Part shown: in pieces, positions 9,511 through 18,411 of the stretch
How the letters are laid out: each line of letters opens with the position of its first letter
How positions within the stretch are numbered: position 1 is the first letter of the stretch
Assembly (NCBI RefSeq): GCF_014932895.1
Contig: NZ_JACYOF010000007.1
Span: 124,001-188,000 of the forward strand
From: Bacillus thuringiensis
GTDB lineage: Bacteria > Bacillota > Bacilli > Bacillales > Bacillaceae_G
DNA: 64,000 nucleotides
Direction of reading: 5' to 3'
Position numbers and translations under genes: made by a program
Notes under the pieces: generated by a model
What the model saw: only the letters and a program-made list of their open reading frames with translations
What the model was told of the DNA's origin: nothing
Databases searched by the model: none

Positions 9511-9698
9511 TTCCTCTAATCACCCAAATATTATTTTATCTATCTATTGTAGTAAGTGTATGATTTTTTCATAAGAATGCTTATAGAATCCTATGAAGTT
9601 GATGCAACATCACTATAAAATTTTAAAAACCATTGTAGTCTCTATAGCGTTTAAACACTTTAGTAATAAAAATTCATAATTAAAGTAGAGGTATTTAT

Positions 9699-9977
9699 AT
9701 GAATATGTATGAAAAAAATGCAGAGATTTTGAGAGTATTATCACATCCAATGCGAATTAAACTAATGAAAGAACTTATTGACAGAGGTCCATGCAGCGTC
9801 AATCAAATAGCGAGTTTTTTGAGTACACCTCAATCTACTACATCTCAAAACTTAGCAAAATTAAAGTCTCAAAGGATAGTTAGTAGCTATAGAAAAGGAA
9901 CAGAAATTTATTATCTTGCCCCAAATGAAAAACTCAATTATATTATCGAAATGTTATTAGATGAAAACTTACAGTAA
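9699..9977 (+). CDS. ArsR/SmtB-family repressor, PagR-like
   Basis: This 92-aa winged-helix protein has LRVLSHPMRIKLMKEL at the N-terminus, the recognition segment TPQSTTSQNLAKLK, and a wing ending in EIYYLAP. I see none of the usual ArsR metal-binding cysteine clusters. Length and phrasing (HPMR, PQST, EIYY) resemble PagR of the B. anthracis virulence plasmid, a non-metal ArsR protein. It follows the pilus operon after a terminator and stands alone with its own AT-rich promoter region. A role in controlling surface genes is plausible but inferred. Confidence 0.8.
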   Translation: MNMYEKNAEILRVLSHPMRIKLMKELIDRGPCSVNQIASFLSTPQSTTSQNLAKLKSQRIVSSYRKGTEIYYLAPNEKLNYIIEMLLDENLQ

Positions 9978-10084
9978 TGTAAATTTCAAAGGGACAGGAG
10001 TATCAGTATTTGCATAAGAAGAAAGGATAACAATAAACATTGTGCAATGAATACAATCTCAACTAGAGAGGGGAATGCATAAAA

Positions 10085-10648
10085 TTGAAATTGGAATTAG
10101 GTTCAATTGTAAAAATTTATTTTGAAGAAGATTTATATAAATTGTATTTAGTTTCAAAATTCCATGTAAATGATTTAATAGGAGTTAAATATGTATTAGT
10201 TGGAATGAATGGAACTTCCTATTTGAATATGTATTTTTCTAATTTAGAGGATTTAAAGATTCAACTAGAACTTGAATATTCTTATGTAATTTTAGAGATA
10301 AACTTAGAAAATATATTATTAAAAGAATTTTCAAAAGGTGAAAATGAATTATCAACTATAGGTATATATGGGAATAACATAAATAGTAAAAATTATACGA
10401 TCGAAAAAACATATAGTACAAATTATTGCTTGAAAAGTGTAGTAAATAAATTCATTAATGATCTTTCCGGGAGATGGGGACTTTTAACAGATATACGAAC
10501 ATCAAAAGAGAAAATCTCTGGTAATGTCTTTAAAGGAAAATTATTATTAGAAAATAAACTTATGTTTAAAATTGAAATAATATTAATAAGTGATGTAAAG
10601 CGAGAAGAAGAAGGTTATTGGCAATGTAAAGCGGAAATTATGGAATAA
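10085..10648 (+). CDS. hypothetical protein, 187 aa, TTG start
   Basis: I do not recognise this protein. It starts at a TTG preceded by AGAGGGGA, and no ATG is well placed. It has no signal peptide or membrane span, is rich in Ile, Leu, Glu and Asn, and looks like a soluble alpha/beta protein. It stands between the ArsR repressor and the second AraC paralogue (convergent) and ends before a bidirectional terminator. Base composition is as AT-rich as its surroundings. Confidence 0.6.
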   Translation: MKLELGSIVKIYFEEDLYKLYLVSKFHVNDLIGVKYVLVGMNGTSYLNMYFSNLEDLKIQLELEYSYVILEINLENILLKEFSKGENELSTIGIYGNNINSKNYTIEKTYSTNYCLKSVVNKFINDLSGRWGLLTDIRTSKEKISGNVFKGKLLLENKLMFKIEIILISDVKREEEGYWQCKAEIME

Positions 10649-10783
10649 AGAATTAACCTATTATCATTTTTTTATTCTTAAATCAGATAGGGAAGTTATA
10701 GAAAAACAATATTCATTTTATTAACAATACAAAGGAAATAAAATAAATAAACGAATTGGAAAATTTAAAGATTATTTCGATAA

Positions 10784-10818
10784 AAAAATAAGATTCTTTT
10801 AAGAATCTTATTTTTTTA
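10784..10818. terminator. bidirectional intrinsic terminator
   Basis: AAAAAATAAGATTCTT pairs almost perfectly with AAGAATCTTATTTTTTT across a 2-nt centre, with A- and T-runs on opposite sides. It separates the convergent orphan gene (+) and AraC paralogue 2 (-). Confidence 0.8.
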
Positions 10819-10832
10819 TACATATTTAGATT

Positions 10833-12065
10833 TTATAAGACAGTGTATTTGTCTCGATATTGTTTAGGAGTGAAATCGGTAAATTTCTTAAAAATTCTTA
10901 TAAAGTAGCTTTGATCATTAAAATTAAGCCAATTACAAATATCAGATAAAGAATACGTAGTTAAAGTTAATAACTTCTTGGCTTCTTCTACACGTTCTCT
11001 TTGAACGTAAATACTAAAGGAAACACCTACTTCTTTTTTAAATATATCTGATAGGTAACTTGGTTTTACCTTTATATGATTAGCGAGATCAGTGAGAGTA
11101 ATTTCAGTATAAATATTTTTAGAGATATAATCTAAACATGCATTTATATTATTGGAATATTGATGAGCAGTATATTCTTGCACACGATCGGCAAACGTGC
11201 ATAAAGCATCTTCTACTAATCGATTTATTGAGTACATATTATCAAGCTGCTCGAGTGTTTGTATATATAAAGAACTTAGTGAAAATGCTACTTCTGAAGG
11301 AAGGTTTCCTTCAATTGCATATCGACTAGCTAAAGTAATTGCAACGATTCCATTGTTTTTCTGATTACGAATTTGACACGTCTTTGATAGGATAGCAGTG
11401 TCTTCTTGAGGAAATGCGTACGCATATTCTATTAATTTTTTTTTATTTCCTTCTTTAACAGCTGTAAAAAGCTGTTTTTCTAATGAAATATCATAATAAT
11501 TCGAAGCGCTTTTTCTTCGTGATGATATATATAAGCTAGGGTTTACAGCTGAATAAGGGGTTTCTTCTAACAATTTATTTTGTTCCCAAATGGTACCTAC
11601 ATCTAATTCTTTGTTAAAAATTAGATAATAAAATAGTCTACTTATATGAATGACATTGATTTTTTTTAGTACAGGGATTGAATCAAAGTAAGCAATTGCA
11701 TCTTGTAATCCTACTTTTTTATCAAATTTATTTATTAATTTATCAACTGTATCTTTGGATATCTTTGGATATGTAAAAGGACCAATAATAAGAGTTCCTT
11801 CTATATGTTCATGGTTTACTATGTGAATTAAAATAAACTTTTCTAGAAAACGATTTGTTTTTATGATGGGAAAGTTATCTGGATTATCTTTTTCAAATAG
11901 TTCAACTAAGTAATCTCTTTTTTGTGAATAAAAAGGGTTTAACGTTTCTGTGGATTTATATTCAAATAATATTTTTTTGTTTGTAGATAAAAAGCTGATT
12001 GGCACTGCAAATGATTTATGTATTAATTTGCAAAGATATTGAATTTGTATAGGTGGCGTAGCCAT
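10833..12065 (-). CDS. AraC-family regulator (paralogue 2)
   Basis: This 410-aa protein is collinear with the regulators at 507-1736 and 38436-39677. All share the N-terminal layout (YLCKLIHKSF, then NPFYSQK, then EGTLIIGP) and a C-terminal AraC double HTH with the phrase LLTLTTYSLSDICNWLNFNDQSYF split over two helices. Its neighbour on the other side is only a broken CPBP gene, so its target is unclear. It may act on the pilus operon together with paralogue 1, or be an orphan duplicate. It is preceded by GGAGGAG just before the ATG. Confidence 0.82.
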   Translation of the reverse strand: MATPPIQIQYLCKLIHKSFAVPISFLSTNKKILFEYKSTETLNPFYSQKRDYLVELFEKDNPDNFPIIKTNRFLEKFILIHIVNHEHIEGTLIIGPFTYPKISKDTVDKLINKFDKKVGLQDAIAYFDSIPVLKKINVIHISRLFYYLIFNKELDVGTIWEQNKLLEETPYSAVNPSLYISSRRKSASNYYDISLEKQLFTAVKEGNKKKLIEYAYAFPQEDTAILSKTCQIRNQKNNGIVAITLASRYAIEGNLPSEVAFSLSSLYIQTLEQLDNMYSINRLVEDALCTFADRVQEYTAHQYSNNINACLDYISKNIYTEITLTDLANHIKVKPSYLSDIFKKEVGVSFSIYVQRERVEEAKKLLTLTTYSLSDICNWLNFNDQSYFIRIFKKFTDFTPKQYRDKYTVL

Positions 12066-12369
12066 TATGTCTCCTCCTGAGATAAGTACGAAATTATATC
12101 AGCAAAAAGGCTGGTTTTGTTTTATTATAGCAACATATACATGTATTGTCTGTACTCCTGTAAGGGCTTTATTAAAAAACTAAGAAGAACACGTAGTTAT
12201 TTATAATCCATTTCATCTCTTATAATTCATTATTCGTCAATAAATTATTTTGAAATAGCATGGTTTATTTTTGGGTAAATATGGTTATGGTGCAAAAACT
12301 TCAAGGTAATTACAAGTAATATCTAAATCTTGGACATAATGGATGCTATTACTCTAAAAAGGTGTGTAA
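12066..12369. other. intergenic, no gene seen
   Basis: About 300 AT-rich bases hold the promoter of AraC paralogue 2 and the decayed 5' part of the CPBP gene. I see no clear RNA structure. Confidence 0.4.
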
Positions 12370-12825
12370 TCGGTATGGCGCGGTTTCGCTCTCCCTCGGT
12401 TACAATCGAAATTTGGACCGTTAAAAGCAACATTATTACTTGCCGTCCTGTGGACTTTTTGGCATCTTCCGCATTTCTTAACTGCTGCACAAAGGGGCGG
12501 ACCAGGTTCTAACCTTTCTATCCTATATATTCATTTACCAATTTTCATTTTGATGTGTTTGCCGATTTCAATCATTCTTACTTGGGTCTATAACTGCAAT
12601 CGCGGTAACTTATTTATTGTCATGCTAGTTCATGCGAGTGTAAATACGTTTAGCTTGGTACAAACTAATACCACCAACCCTGTTTTAAAGAATTCAGATT
12701 TATTTGTAGGGATAGGATTGGGCATTGTTGCTTTGCTTATTCTTATTTTCACAAGAGGCAGCCTTGGATATAGACAAATTACTAATGAAATAGGATTTAG
12801 TAACAATGAAAATATAAGTAATTAG
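12370..12825 (+). pseudogene. CPBP-family intramembrane protease (CAAX protease), 5'-truncated
   Basis: One continuous frame reads WRGFALPRLQSKFGPLK, then LWTFWHLPHFL, then ILTWVYNCNRGNLF and MLVHASVNTF. These are motifs 1 to 3 of CPBP (Abi/CAAX) glutamic-type membrane proteases. The frame is blocked upstream by TAA at 12367, and the EE dyad expected just before WRG is lost, so the protein should be inactive. Proteins of this family often serve in bacteriocin immunity or prenyl-protein processing. An IS231-type remnant lies directly downstream. Confidence 0.75.
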
Positions 12826-12844
12826 AAACGAAAACCATAAAATA

Positions 12845-13336
12845 GGTTGATAGCGATGGGTTAGCACCACATCACTATCAACCTAACAAAACAAAGTACC
12901 TCCTAAAATGAAAAAAACGCTAATTTTTCTGTAGAATCATAGGAAAGGATGGCGTTTTGTATGTCTATTTCTGTATCTGATGAATTACAACTATTTGCTC
13001 AAGAAATTCAAAATTTCTTCCCGCCAAATATCTTAAGAAATCTTGCTAGGGATGTTGGTTTTGTGCAACGAACCAGTAAGTACCAAGTAAAAGATTTAAT
13101 CGCTTTATGTGTATGGATGAGCCAAAGTATCGCTACGGCTTCTTTAACTCAGTTATCTAGCTGTTTAGAAGGATCAACGGTTTAATAAAGCGGCCGTCCA
13201 ATTTTCACAACATAGATTAGCTGAACTACTAAACCAAAAATTGGCCTCATCTATACCGATTTCTTCTCCATATACTTCTGTTTTTAAGCGTATTCGTAAC
13301 CTAGGTTCAACCGTATTTCAACTAAAGCTATTTATC
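12845..13336 (+). mobile_element. IS231-type (IS4 family) element, 3'-truncated
   Basis: The left terminal repeat region (CCACATCACTATCAACCTAA) is followed by the first part of a transposase: a 78-aa frame from 12949 beginning MSISVSDELQLFAQE and containing PPNILRNLARDVGFVQR. It then continues after a break as FNKAAVQFSQHRLAELL to about 13336. The catalytic DDE region is absent. It is related to the truncated element at 56295-57075. Confidence 0.8.
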
Positions 13337-14005
13337 TAAATCTATAGTTATTCACAAAATCATCCAATTCCTTTTTTTAATCTTCTATTATGTCATGTAG
13401 CATTCTTATATCCATTTTCCTCGTTAAACTCCTTTATGTAAAATCTTGATGAAAAATGTAACCGGAAAATCCCAAATAAAAATTGGGCCAATAATTCTAA
13501 ATTCTGATACCACTTTGTTAAAGCCTTATTAACTTCTGTTTCACATGATTTTGTAGAAATATGGTACATACTTTCATATTTTATCACCTCCGAAAATTAC
13601 TATGAGTGCCTACGAATTTATTTGCATGTAAGAATATTCACTTACCTAAATGTACTATTTGCTTTTGAATAACTAAATATGACTCCTTGCATTTAGGACA
13701 AGAGAAAGGTGAATGTACTGATGAAAATGTAGAGAGATAAATATTACTTTATAATGATAAAAATCTGATGTAAATGTTATACGTTAATAAAATGTTCAAT
13801 ATTTCTGCACAACTTCTGCACATATGTAGGTAGTTTCTATGTCATGATATATCAGTCAAGTGAAATGTTTCACATATAGGGTAGCATACGTTTTTATCAT
13901 AGTTCCTGCGTAACTTACGCATACCCGAAACGATTTACTCTCTTGTTATATTTTTACATCAAAGCCTACATACACTACAAAGCATAACAAGAAAGGGACG
14001 AAAGT
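13337..14005. promoter_or_regulatory. long leader region before the chitin-active protein
   Basis: About 670 bases without a convincing gene. A 64-codon frame on the minus strand (13393-13587) overlaps an excellent ribosome binding site but has no recognisable product. At 13860-13873, GTGAAATGTTTCAC is a 6-bp inverted repeat with a 2-nt centre, a candidate operator. TTCTGCACA occurs twice at about 13803-13821. AAGAAAGGG serves as the ribosome binding site for the gene at 14006. Confidence 0.35.
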
Positions 14006-15373
14006 ATGAATAATCAAATTATTAAACATCTAAAAAACTTAAAAATGAACAAAAAAATTCTGGGAGCTGTTACATTAGCAGCTGGAATTATCGGTACGAC
14101 ACTTATACCTCAAAATGCATACGCGCATGGTTTTGTTGAAAAACCTGGTAGCCGTTCCGCTTTGTGTAGCCAAACTTACGGCGCACTGAATGTTAACTGC
14201 GGAAGCATTATGTACGAACCACAAAGTTTAGAAGCACCAAAAGGATTTCCACAAGCTGGCCCAGTTGATGGACAAATTGCTTCTGCAGGCGGCAAATTTG
14301 GTGGCATTTTAGATCAACAAACAGCAGATCGTTGGTTTAAAAATACAATCACTGGCGGAGAAAATACGTTTACTTGGAAGTTTACAGCGCCACACCTAAC
14401 AAGCAAGTGGCATTATTACATTACTAAAAAAGGATGGAATCCAAATAAAGCGTTAACAAGAGCAGACTTTGAGCCAATTGGAACTGTACAACATGATGGT
14501 TCCACAGCTTCAAATAATATAGCGCACAAAATCAATGTACCTACTGACCGTAATGGATACCATGTGATTTTAGCTGTATGGGATGTAGCGGATACTGTGA
14601 ATGCGTTTTATAATGTCATTGATGTGAATCTTATCAATAATGTGCAACCAGACACAGAAGCACCAAGTATTCCAAATGGTCTTCAGGCGCAAAAAGTTAC
14701 AGCAAATAGTATCGAACTAACATGGAACGCTTCTACGGATAATGTGGGAGTGAAAGGATATCAGGTTTTTCGTAATGGAGAGATGATTGACACCGTACCA
14801 GGCACTCATTTTATTAATAAACAATTACAACCAAGTACGGAATACACTTATACTGTGAAAGCGATTGACGCAGCTGGAAATGTATCGAAAGAAAGTACAG
14901 CGATTACAGTAAAAACAACTGTTGAAGCTCCTGATACAGAAGCACCAACTCAACCAAAAGGATTACATAGTATGGGAACAACAGCATCTAGTGTGGATCT
15001 AATGTGGAGCCCATCTGATGATAACGTCGGTGTAGACCATTATGATATTTATAGAGAAATAGAAGGATCAATGAAAAAAATTGCAACATCCAATACGACT
15101 TCTTATATGGATAAAAATTTACTTGCTAATACTACTTATAAATATGTAGTGAAAGCAGTTGATGTAGCTGGAAATGAATCTGTACAGAGTGATACATTTA
15201 CAATTACTACAAAAACAGAAAACGCTTCATATGAAGCGTGGGATGCAAAGAAAGCATATAAAAAAGGAGATAGGGTTTTACACGAGGGAAAAGTGTATGA
15301 AGCAGTCCAGAATCATCAAGGACATGGGGATCCAAATTGGATTAATGCTTTATCATTATGGAAAATAGTGTAA
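14006..15373 (+). CDS. secreted AA10 lytic polysaccharide monooxygenase / chitin-binding protein
   Basis: This 455-aa exported copper enzyme cleaves crystalline chitin oxidatively. A signal peptide ends at AYA, leaving His41 as mature N-terminus. His130 in TAPHLTSKW completes the histidine brace. The AA10 domain covers about 41-208, two fibronectin type III domains follow (about 220-305 and 315-405, both with DNVGV), and a CBM5/12 chitin-binding module closes the protein (about 410-455). This domain order matches the GbpA/LPMO10A proteins of B. cereus and B. thuringiensis. It stands alone with its own terminator. Confidence 0.95.
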   Translation: MNNQIIKHLKNLKMNKKILGAVTLAAGIIGTTLIPQNAYAHGFVEKPGSRSALCSQTYGALNVNCGSIMYEPQSLEAPKGFPQAGPVDGQIASAGGKFGGILDQQTADRWFKNTITGGENTFTWKFTAPHLTSKWHYYITKKGWNPNKALTRADFEPIGTVQHDGSTASNNIAHKINVPTDRNGYHVILAVWDVADTVNAFYNVIDVNLINNVQPDTEAPSIPNGLQAQKVTANSIELTWNASTDNVGVKGYQVFRNGEMIDTVPGTHFINKQLQPSTEYTYTVKAIDAAGNVSKESTAITVKTTVEAPDTEAPTQPKGLHSMGTTASSVDLMWSPSDDNVGVDHYDIYREIEGSMKKIATSNTTSYMDKNLLANTTYKYVVKAVDVAGNESVQSDTFTITTKTENASYEAWDAKKAYKKGDRVLHEGKVYEAVQNHQGHGDPNWINALSLWKIV

Positions 15374-15450
15374 GATTCACCTGGATATGAACTAAGAGAT
15401 GATTGGCTTTGATGTAATAAGAAAACCCTGAGAAATCACTTTGCTCTTTA

Positions 15451-15487
15451 TAAAAAAGACGACGTATTTAGCGTCGTCTTTTTTATA
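15451..15487 (+). terminator. intrinsic terminator after the AA10 gene
   Basis: AAAAAGACGACG, loop TATTTAG, CGTCGTCTTTTTTAT. Strong GC stem with T-run. Confidence 0.9.
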
Positions 15488-15554
15488 TCTATTATATGTT
15501 TTAGGATGTTACTAGGTAAAATAAAGCATAATTTATCCAATGGGCTAGCACCCT

Positions 15555-15593
15555 TTACACGCTCGAGGAAGGAGAATTCTTTCGGTAAATTCG
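15555..15593 (-). mobile_element. solo left end of a TnpB-less IS605-type element
   Basis: On the minus strand, CGAATTTACCGAAAGAAT is followed by CTCCTTCCTCGAGCGTG, matching the left end of the element at 21145-21483 base for base except for small changes. It is preceded by TTTTAA, the same kind of target-adjacent motif. No right end or omegaRNA-like part follows, so this is a decayed or partly deleted copy. Confidence 0.55.
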
Positions 15594-15660
15594 TTAAAAT
15601 ATTTTGCATATTCTAGTTAACTTTATGGAAAAAATACCTATATGTAATAAATAATATATA

Positions 15661-16779
15661 CTATTTATGAAACTTAATTTTATTGGAAATTGAAATATTA
15701 AGTAATATTCCTATTGCTATCAAGTTAACCATTAAAGAACTTCCTCCAAAACTCACAAATGGAAATGGTGTGCCTGTAAGAGGAAATAGTCCTGTAATAC
15801 CACCTAAATTAACTACAGATTGCATACCAATCATACACCCTATACCAATCGCTATAAAACTTCCGAATGGATCTGCACATAGTTGTGCAATTTTTAACGA
15901 GCGAAGAACTATGGCCAATACACCGGCCAATATAATGAATACACCAATAAATCCTAGTTCTTCAGAAACTATTGCCATTATAAAATCAGTATGTGGTTCG
16001 GGAAGATAACCTGTTTTTTGAATGCTATTTCCGAATCCACGTCCAGTAATTCCTCCAGATCCAATAGCAATAAAAGAATTTACAAGCTGATATCCATTTC
16101 CTTGCGCATCAACAAAGGGATTGAAGATTGTTGTAATTCGTGTTTTTTGAACTTCTGACAAACTATATTGAATCAAAAAATATAAAATAGGTAACCATAA
16201 AATAGAACCAATGGTAGTTCTTTTAATTATATGGTTTATATTTATTCCAGAGCAAAGAAATATGCTAATACTTATACCTAATATTAAAAGTGCAGATCCT
16301 AAATTTGGCTGTTTATAGATTAGGAAAAAAATTGTAGCTAAAAAAAATAAGAGTTTTCCGCTCCCAATCCAAATTTGTTTAGCTGATTCTTGTCGCAATG
16401 CAAAAAAGCGGGCTGTTACAAGTATTGTTCCTAATTTTAGAAATTCAGCCGGCTGTATTCCAAAGATCCATGATTGAGCATTATTTACCACTTTTCCTTT
16501 CCATAAAACCATAATTAATAAAAAAATCCCCCCAACTATAATACAGATTGAGACTATTCGTTTTTTCCATATTTCATATGGGAGAATAGTACAAACTATT
16601 AACCCTATTGTTCCTAAAAGTAGCTTTGTTAATTGAGAATCAACAAAGTGTCTACTGTTATAACCGTAATGCTGGACAGCGACAATAGAGCTCGCGCTAT
16701 ACATCATAATAATACCTAAAGTACATGTTATGAATAGAGGGAGGAGCAATAGATAATCGAGTTTTAATATTTTTTTCAT
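15661..16779 (-). CDS. FtsW/RodA/SpoVE-family glycosyltransferase (SEDS)
   Basis: This 372-aa polytopic membrane protein has the family signature MMYSASS near the N-terminus, and later QPNLGSALLI, GNGYQLVNSFIAIGSGG, GRGFGNSIQKTGYLPEPHTDFI and PFVSFGGSS. SEDS proteins polymerise peptidoglycan from lipid II. Which of FtsW, RodA or SpoVE it corresponds to cannot be decided here, and it looks like an accessory paralogue because it stands alone. It is preceded by an M-box Mg2+ riboswitch and terminator (16.91-17.14 kb), so it is probably expressed when Mg2+ is low. The ribosome binding site is AGGAGG. Confidence 0.9.
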   Translation of the reverse strand: MKKILKLDYLLLLPLFITCTLGIIMMYSASSIVAVQHYGYNSRHFVDSQLTKLLLGTIGLIVCTILPYEIWKKRIVSICIIVGGIFLLIMVLWKGKVVNNAQSWIFGIQPAEFLKLGTILVTARFFALRQESAKQIWIGSGKLLFFLATIFFLIYKQPNLGSALLILGISISIFLCSGININHIIKRTTIGSILWLPILYFLIQYSLSEVQKTRITTIFNPFVDAQGNGYQLVNSFIAIGSGGITGRGFGNSIQKTGYLPEPHTDFIMAIVSEELGFIGVFIILAGVLAIVLRSLKIAQLCADPFGSFIAIGIGCMIGMQSVVNLGGITGLFPLTGTPFPFVSFGGSSLMVNLIAIGILLNISISNKIKFHK

Positions 16780-16909
16780 TTTAATATCCTCCTGATTTAC
16801 AATAAAACTTTATATTACATGTGCTAATGAATAGAATTTTGTTCTAACCAATTGTTAAATAGTATTTTTGTTTAGAAAGATTCTATCGCTTACACCCTGT
16901 ATTCTTATA

Positions 16910-16944
16910 CAAAAATCCCCCTAGTTACATACTAGGGGGATTCA
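16910..16944 (-). terminator. riboswitch-controlled terminator before the SEDS gene
   Basis: On the minus strand, ATCCCCCTAGT, a short loop, ACTAGGGGGAT, then TTTTTG. The 5' arm CCCCCTAG can also pair with CTAGGGGGAG (plus 16971-16980) at the 3' edge of the M-box aptamer. That gives mutually exclusive antiterminator and terminator forms. Confidence 0.85.
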
Positions 16945-16964
16945 AAATGGCATAACTAAATAAA

Positions 16965-17136
16965 GCTTTTCTCCCCCTAGTAGAGCTTTGGCACTATACA
17001 ACGTAAAGTAATGGAAATCCATTACTTAGCTATCTTAAGAAGAGCCTTAATCCGACAATTCCTGTTCTACCCATTGGCGTCTTTCGACATTTTTGGGCAA
17101 TAGCCTGTGTTTGTATAGGAGCCTCACCTAACAGGT
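16965..17136 (-). ncRNA. M-box (ykoK) Mg2+ riboswitch upstream of the SEDS gene
   Basis: The minus strand carries the M-box core: CTGTTAGGTGAGGCTCCTAT, then GCCCAAAAATGTCGAAAGAC, GCCAATGGGT, AACAGGAA and GTCGGATTAAGG. A long P-stem (TAATGGA…TCCATTA) and a closing GTGCCAAAGCTC segment follow. M-boxes sense Mg2+ and normally switch off Mg2+ transporters when it is plentiful. Here the switch sits before a cell-wall polymerase gene with an overlapping terminator. The core aligns closely with the mgtE M-box at 17672-17845. Confidence 0.93.
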
Positions 17137-17174
17137 TTAGCAATATAAATTTTATGTATGTAGTTTGTGTAGCC

Positions 17175-17203
17175 AGCATAAATACTTTTTTTTTGCTTGT
17201 CAA
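17175..17203 (-). promoter_or_regulatory. sigma-A promoter of the SEDS M-box transcript
   Basis: On the minus strand, TTGACA (17203-17198) and TATGCT (17180-17175) are separated by exactly 17 bp, and the aptamer begins about 40 bp downstream. Confidence 0.75.
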
Positions 17204-17622
17204 GTAAGTGTATTGCTAATTTTATATTCTTTATTGTTTTATAAATCTTTGAGAAATGATGTGAGAAAATGTATGTAATCATCTCGTATAGATACATATT
17301 TTCGACTTGTAGTGTATAGTTTGATTAAGTAGTTTAACCATATAAATTTGATAAACAGTAAAGAAGATTTTAATCATAAAAGAAGATTTTTTGAAGAATG
17401 TTCTTTTGAAGTACAGAATGAATAATGATTCAACCTATGCTATAAAGTTAAAAATGAATTATAAAAAATAAGTTTCATATACGAATCTCATACGTTGTAT
17501 AACATTTCTTCGAACTAATTGAATTTAAATTTTATATCTCTTATGTAGAATTTTAAATTTGCAATAGAATCTAATTACATTTCTTTATAAAATAATTTTT
17601 TATGAATCGAATCGAAAGTTAG
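17204..17622. other. intergenic between two divergent M-box promoters
   Basis: About 420 very AT-rich bases. I see no gene or conserved RNA. The region only separates the two divergent riboswitch transcripts. Confidence 0.5.
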
Positions 17623-17651
17623 TTGACAAATATTAAATTCTGGTTTAAATT
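17623..17651 (+). promoter_or_regulatory. sigma-A promoter of the mgtE M-box transcript
   Basis: TTGACA (17623-17628) and TAAATT (17646-17651) are separated by 17 bp, and the aptamer starts about 20 bp later. Confidence 0.75.
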
Positions 17652-17671
17652 TTGAAGTAATTAAATAATCT

Positions 17672-17845
17672 TTGTTAGGTGAGGCTCCTGTATAGAGAAA
17701 CGCTGCTGCCCAAAAATGTCGAGAGACGCCAATGGGTCAACAGGAACGGTCGGATTAAGGCCCTTTTTAATGTAGCTGGTTATAAAAACCTATGCTATAC
17801 AGTGCTAAAACTCAACGAGGGAGTGGTATACGATTTGATAGAAGG
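17672..17845 (+). ncRNA. M-box (ykoK) Mg2+ riboswitch upstream of mgtE
   Basis: The plus strand carries GTTAGGTGAGGCTCCTGTA, GAGAAACGCTGCTGCCC, AAAAATGTCGAGAGACGCC, AATGGGTCAACAGGAA, GTCGGATTAAGG and the closing GTGCTAAAACTCAACGAGGG. This is a textbook M-box aptamer. A terminator follows at 17899-17936, so high Mg2+ should stop transcription before mgtE. A mobile remnant lies between terminator and gene. Confidence 0.95.
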
Positions 17846-17898
17846 GCACATCTGGGATTTTGGCAGAGCTGTCTTAATAATCATTTATTTGTATTGTA

Positions 17899-17937
17899 AA
17901 AAACCTTTACTCCTTTTTGAGTAAAGGTTTTTTTGTT
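17899..17937 (+). terminator. riboswitch terminator before mgtE
   Basis: AAACCTTTACTC, loop CTTTTT, GAGTAAAGGTTTTTTTG. Perfect 12-bp stem and T-run, 55 bp after the aptamer. Confidence 0.9.
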
Positions 17938-18026
17938 TAATGTTATTTATTTTTATCTTGTCTATATTCAAAAAGGAGGTAGTTCTAAATAATAAATTGA
18001 TTGCAATATAACTATTCATGCTCTAT

Positions 18027-18411
18027 TGAACTACTCACCACTTAACGCCCTTACGGACTGTTTGAAGTGGGAGATTCCTGCGAACACCGATGTATCCACC
18101 GGTTATCTTAGCAGGCTCTACCCGTAGTCCCTACGGTGAAAACATAAGTATCTTGTACGTTGACTCACCACACTCCCTACTTTAGCTTGGTTTTCGCAAC
18201 GTCGGCAAGCGTGGGGCGAAAGAACGTTGAAGATTTTATGGTTGCAACGTTTTTCTGCAACCAACCTCATATCTTCAGTTTTCAAAGAGCAATCTGTACA
18301 AGTAAATGATAGCAAACATGTTGGCTTATGCCAATCGACATTCATCTCCCACCTAAAATTGGTGCTTCACACCTTCACATTTTTGAGGAAGGAGTCTTCT
18401 GTCGGAAAACG
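18027..18411 (-). mobile_element. TnpB-less IS605-type element with omegaRNA-like right end (copy 1)
   Basis: Read on the minus strand, the element starts after TTTAT with CGTTTTCCGACAGAAG and CTCCTTCCTCAA, passes GGTGGGAGATGAATGTCGAT and a hairpin-rich middle, and ends with AATCTCCCACTTCAA…AAGTGGTGAGTAGTTC. That is the usual terminal hairpin and end of TnpB-associated omegaRNAs. There is no tnpA or tnpB. A 75-codon frame (18118-18345) lacks the TnpB C-terminal zinc-finger and RuvC motifs and is probably not a protein. The element lies inside the mgtE 5' leader. A sister copy is at 21145-21483. Confidence 0.65.

Noticed and set aside
17679-17924. 81-codon frame over the mgtE M-box
   Set aside because: It coincides with the riboswitch aptamer and terminator, and has no ribosome binding site.
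18118-18345. 75-codon minus-strand frame with four CxxC-like cysteines
   Set aside because: It lies wholly inside the TnpB-less element, lacks TnpB C-terminal motifs, and overlaps hairpins that better explain the conservation.
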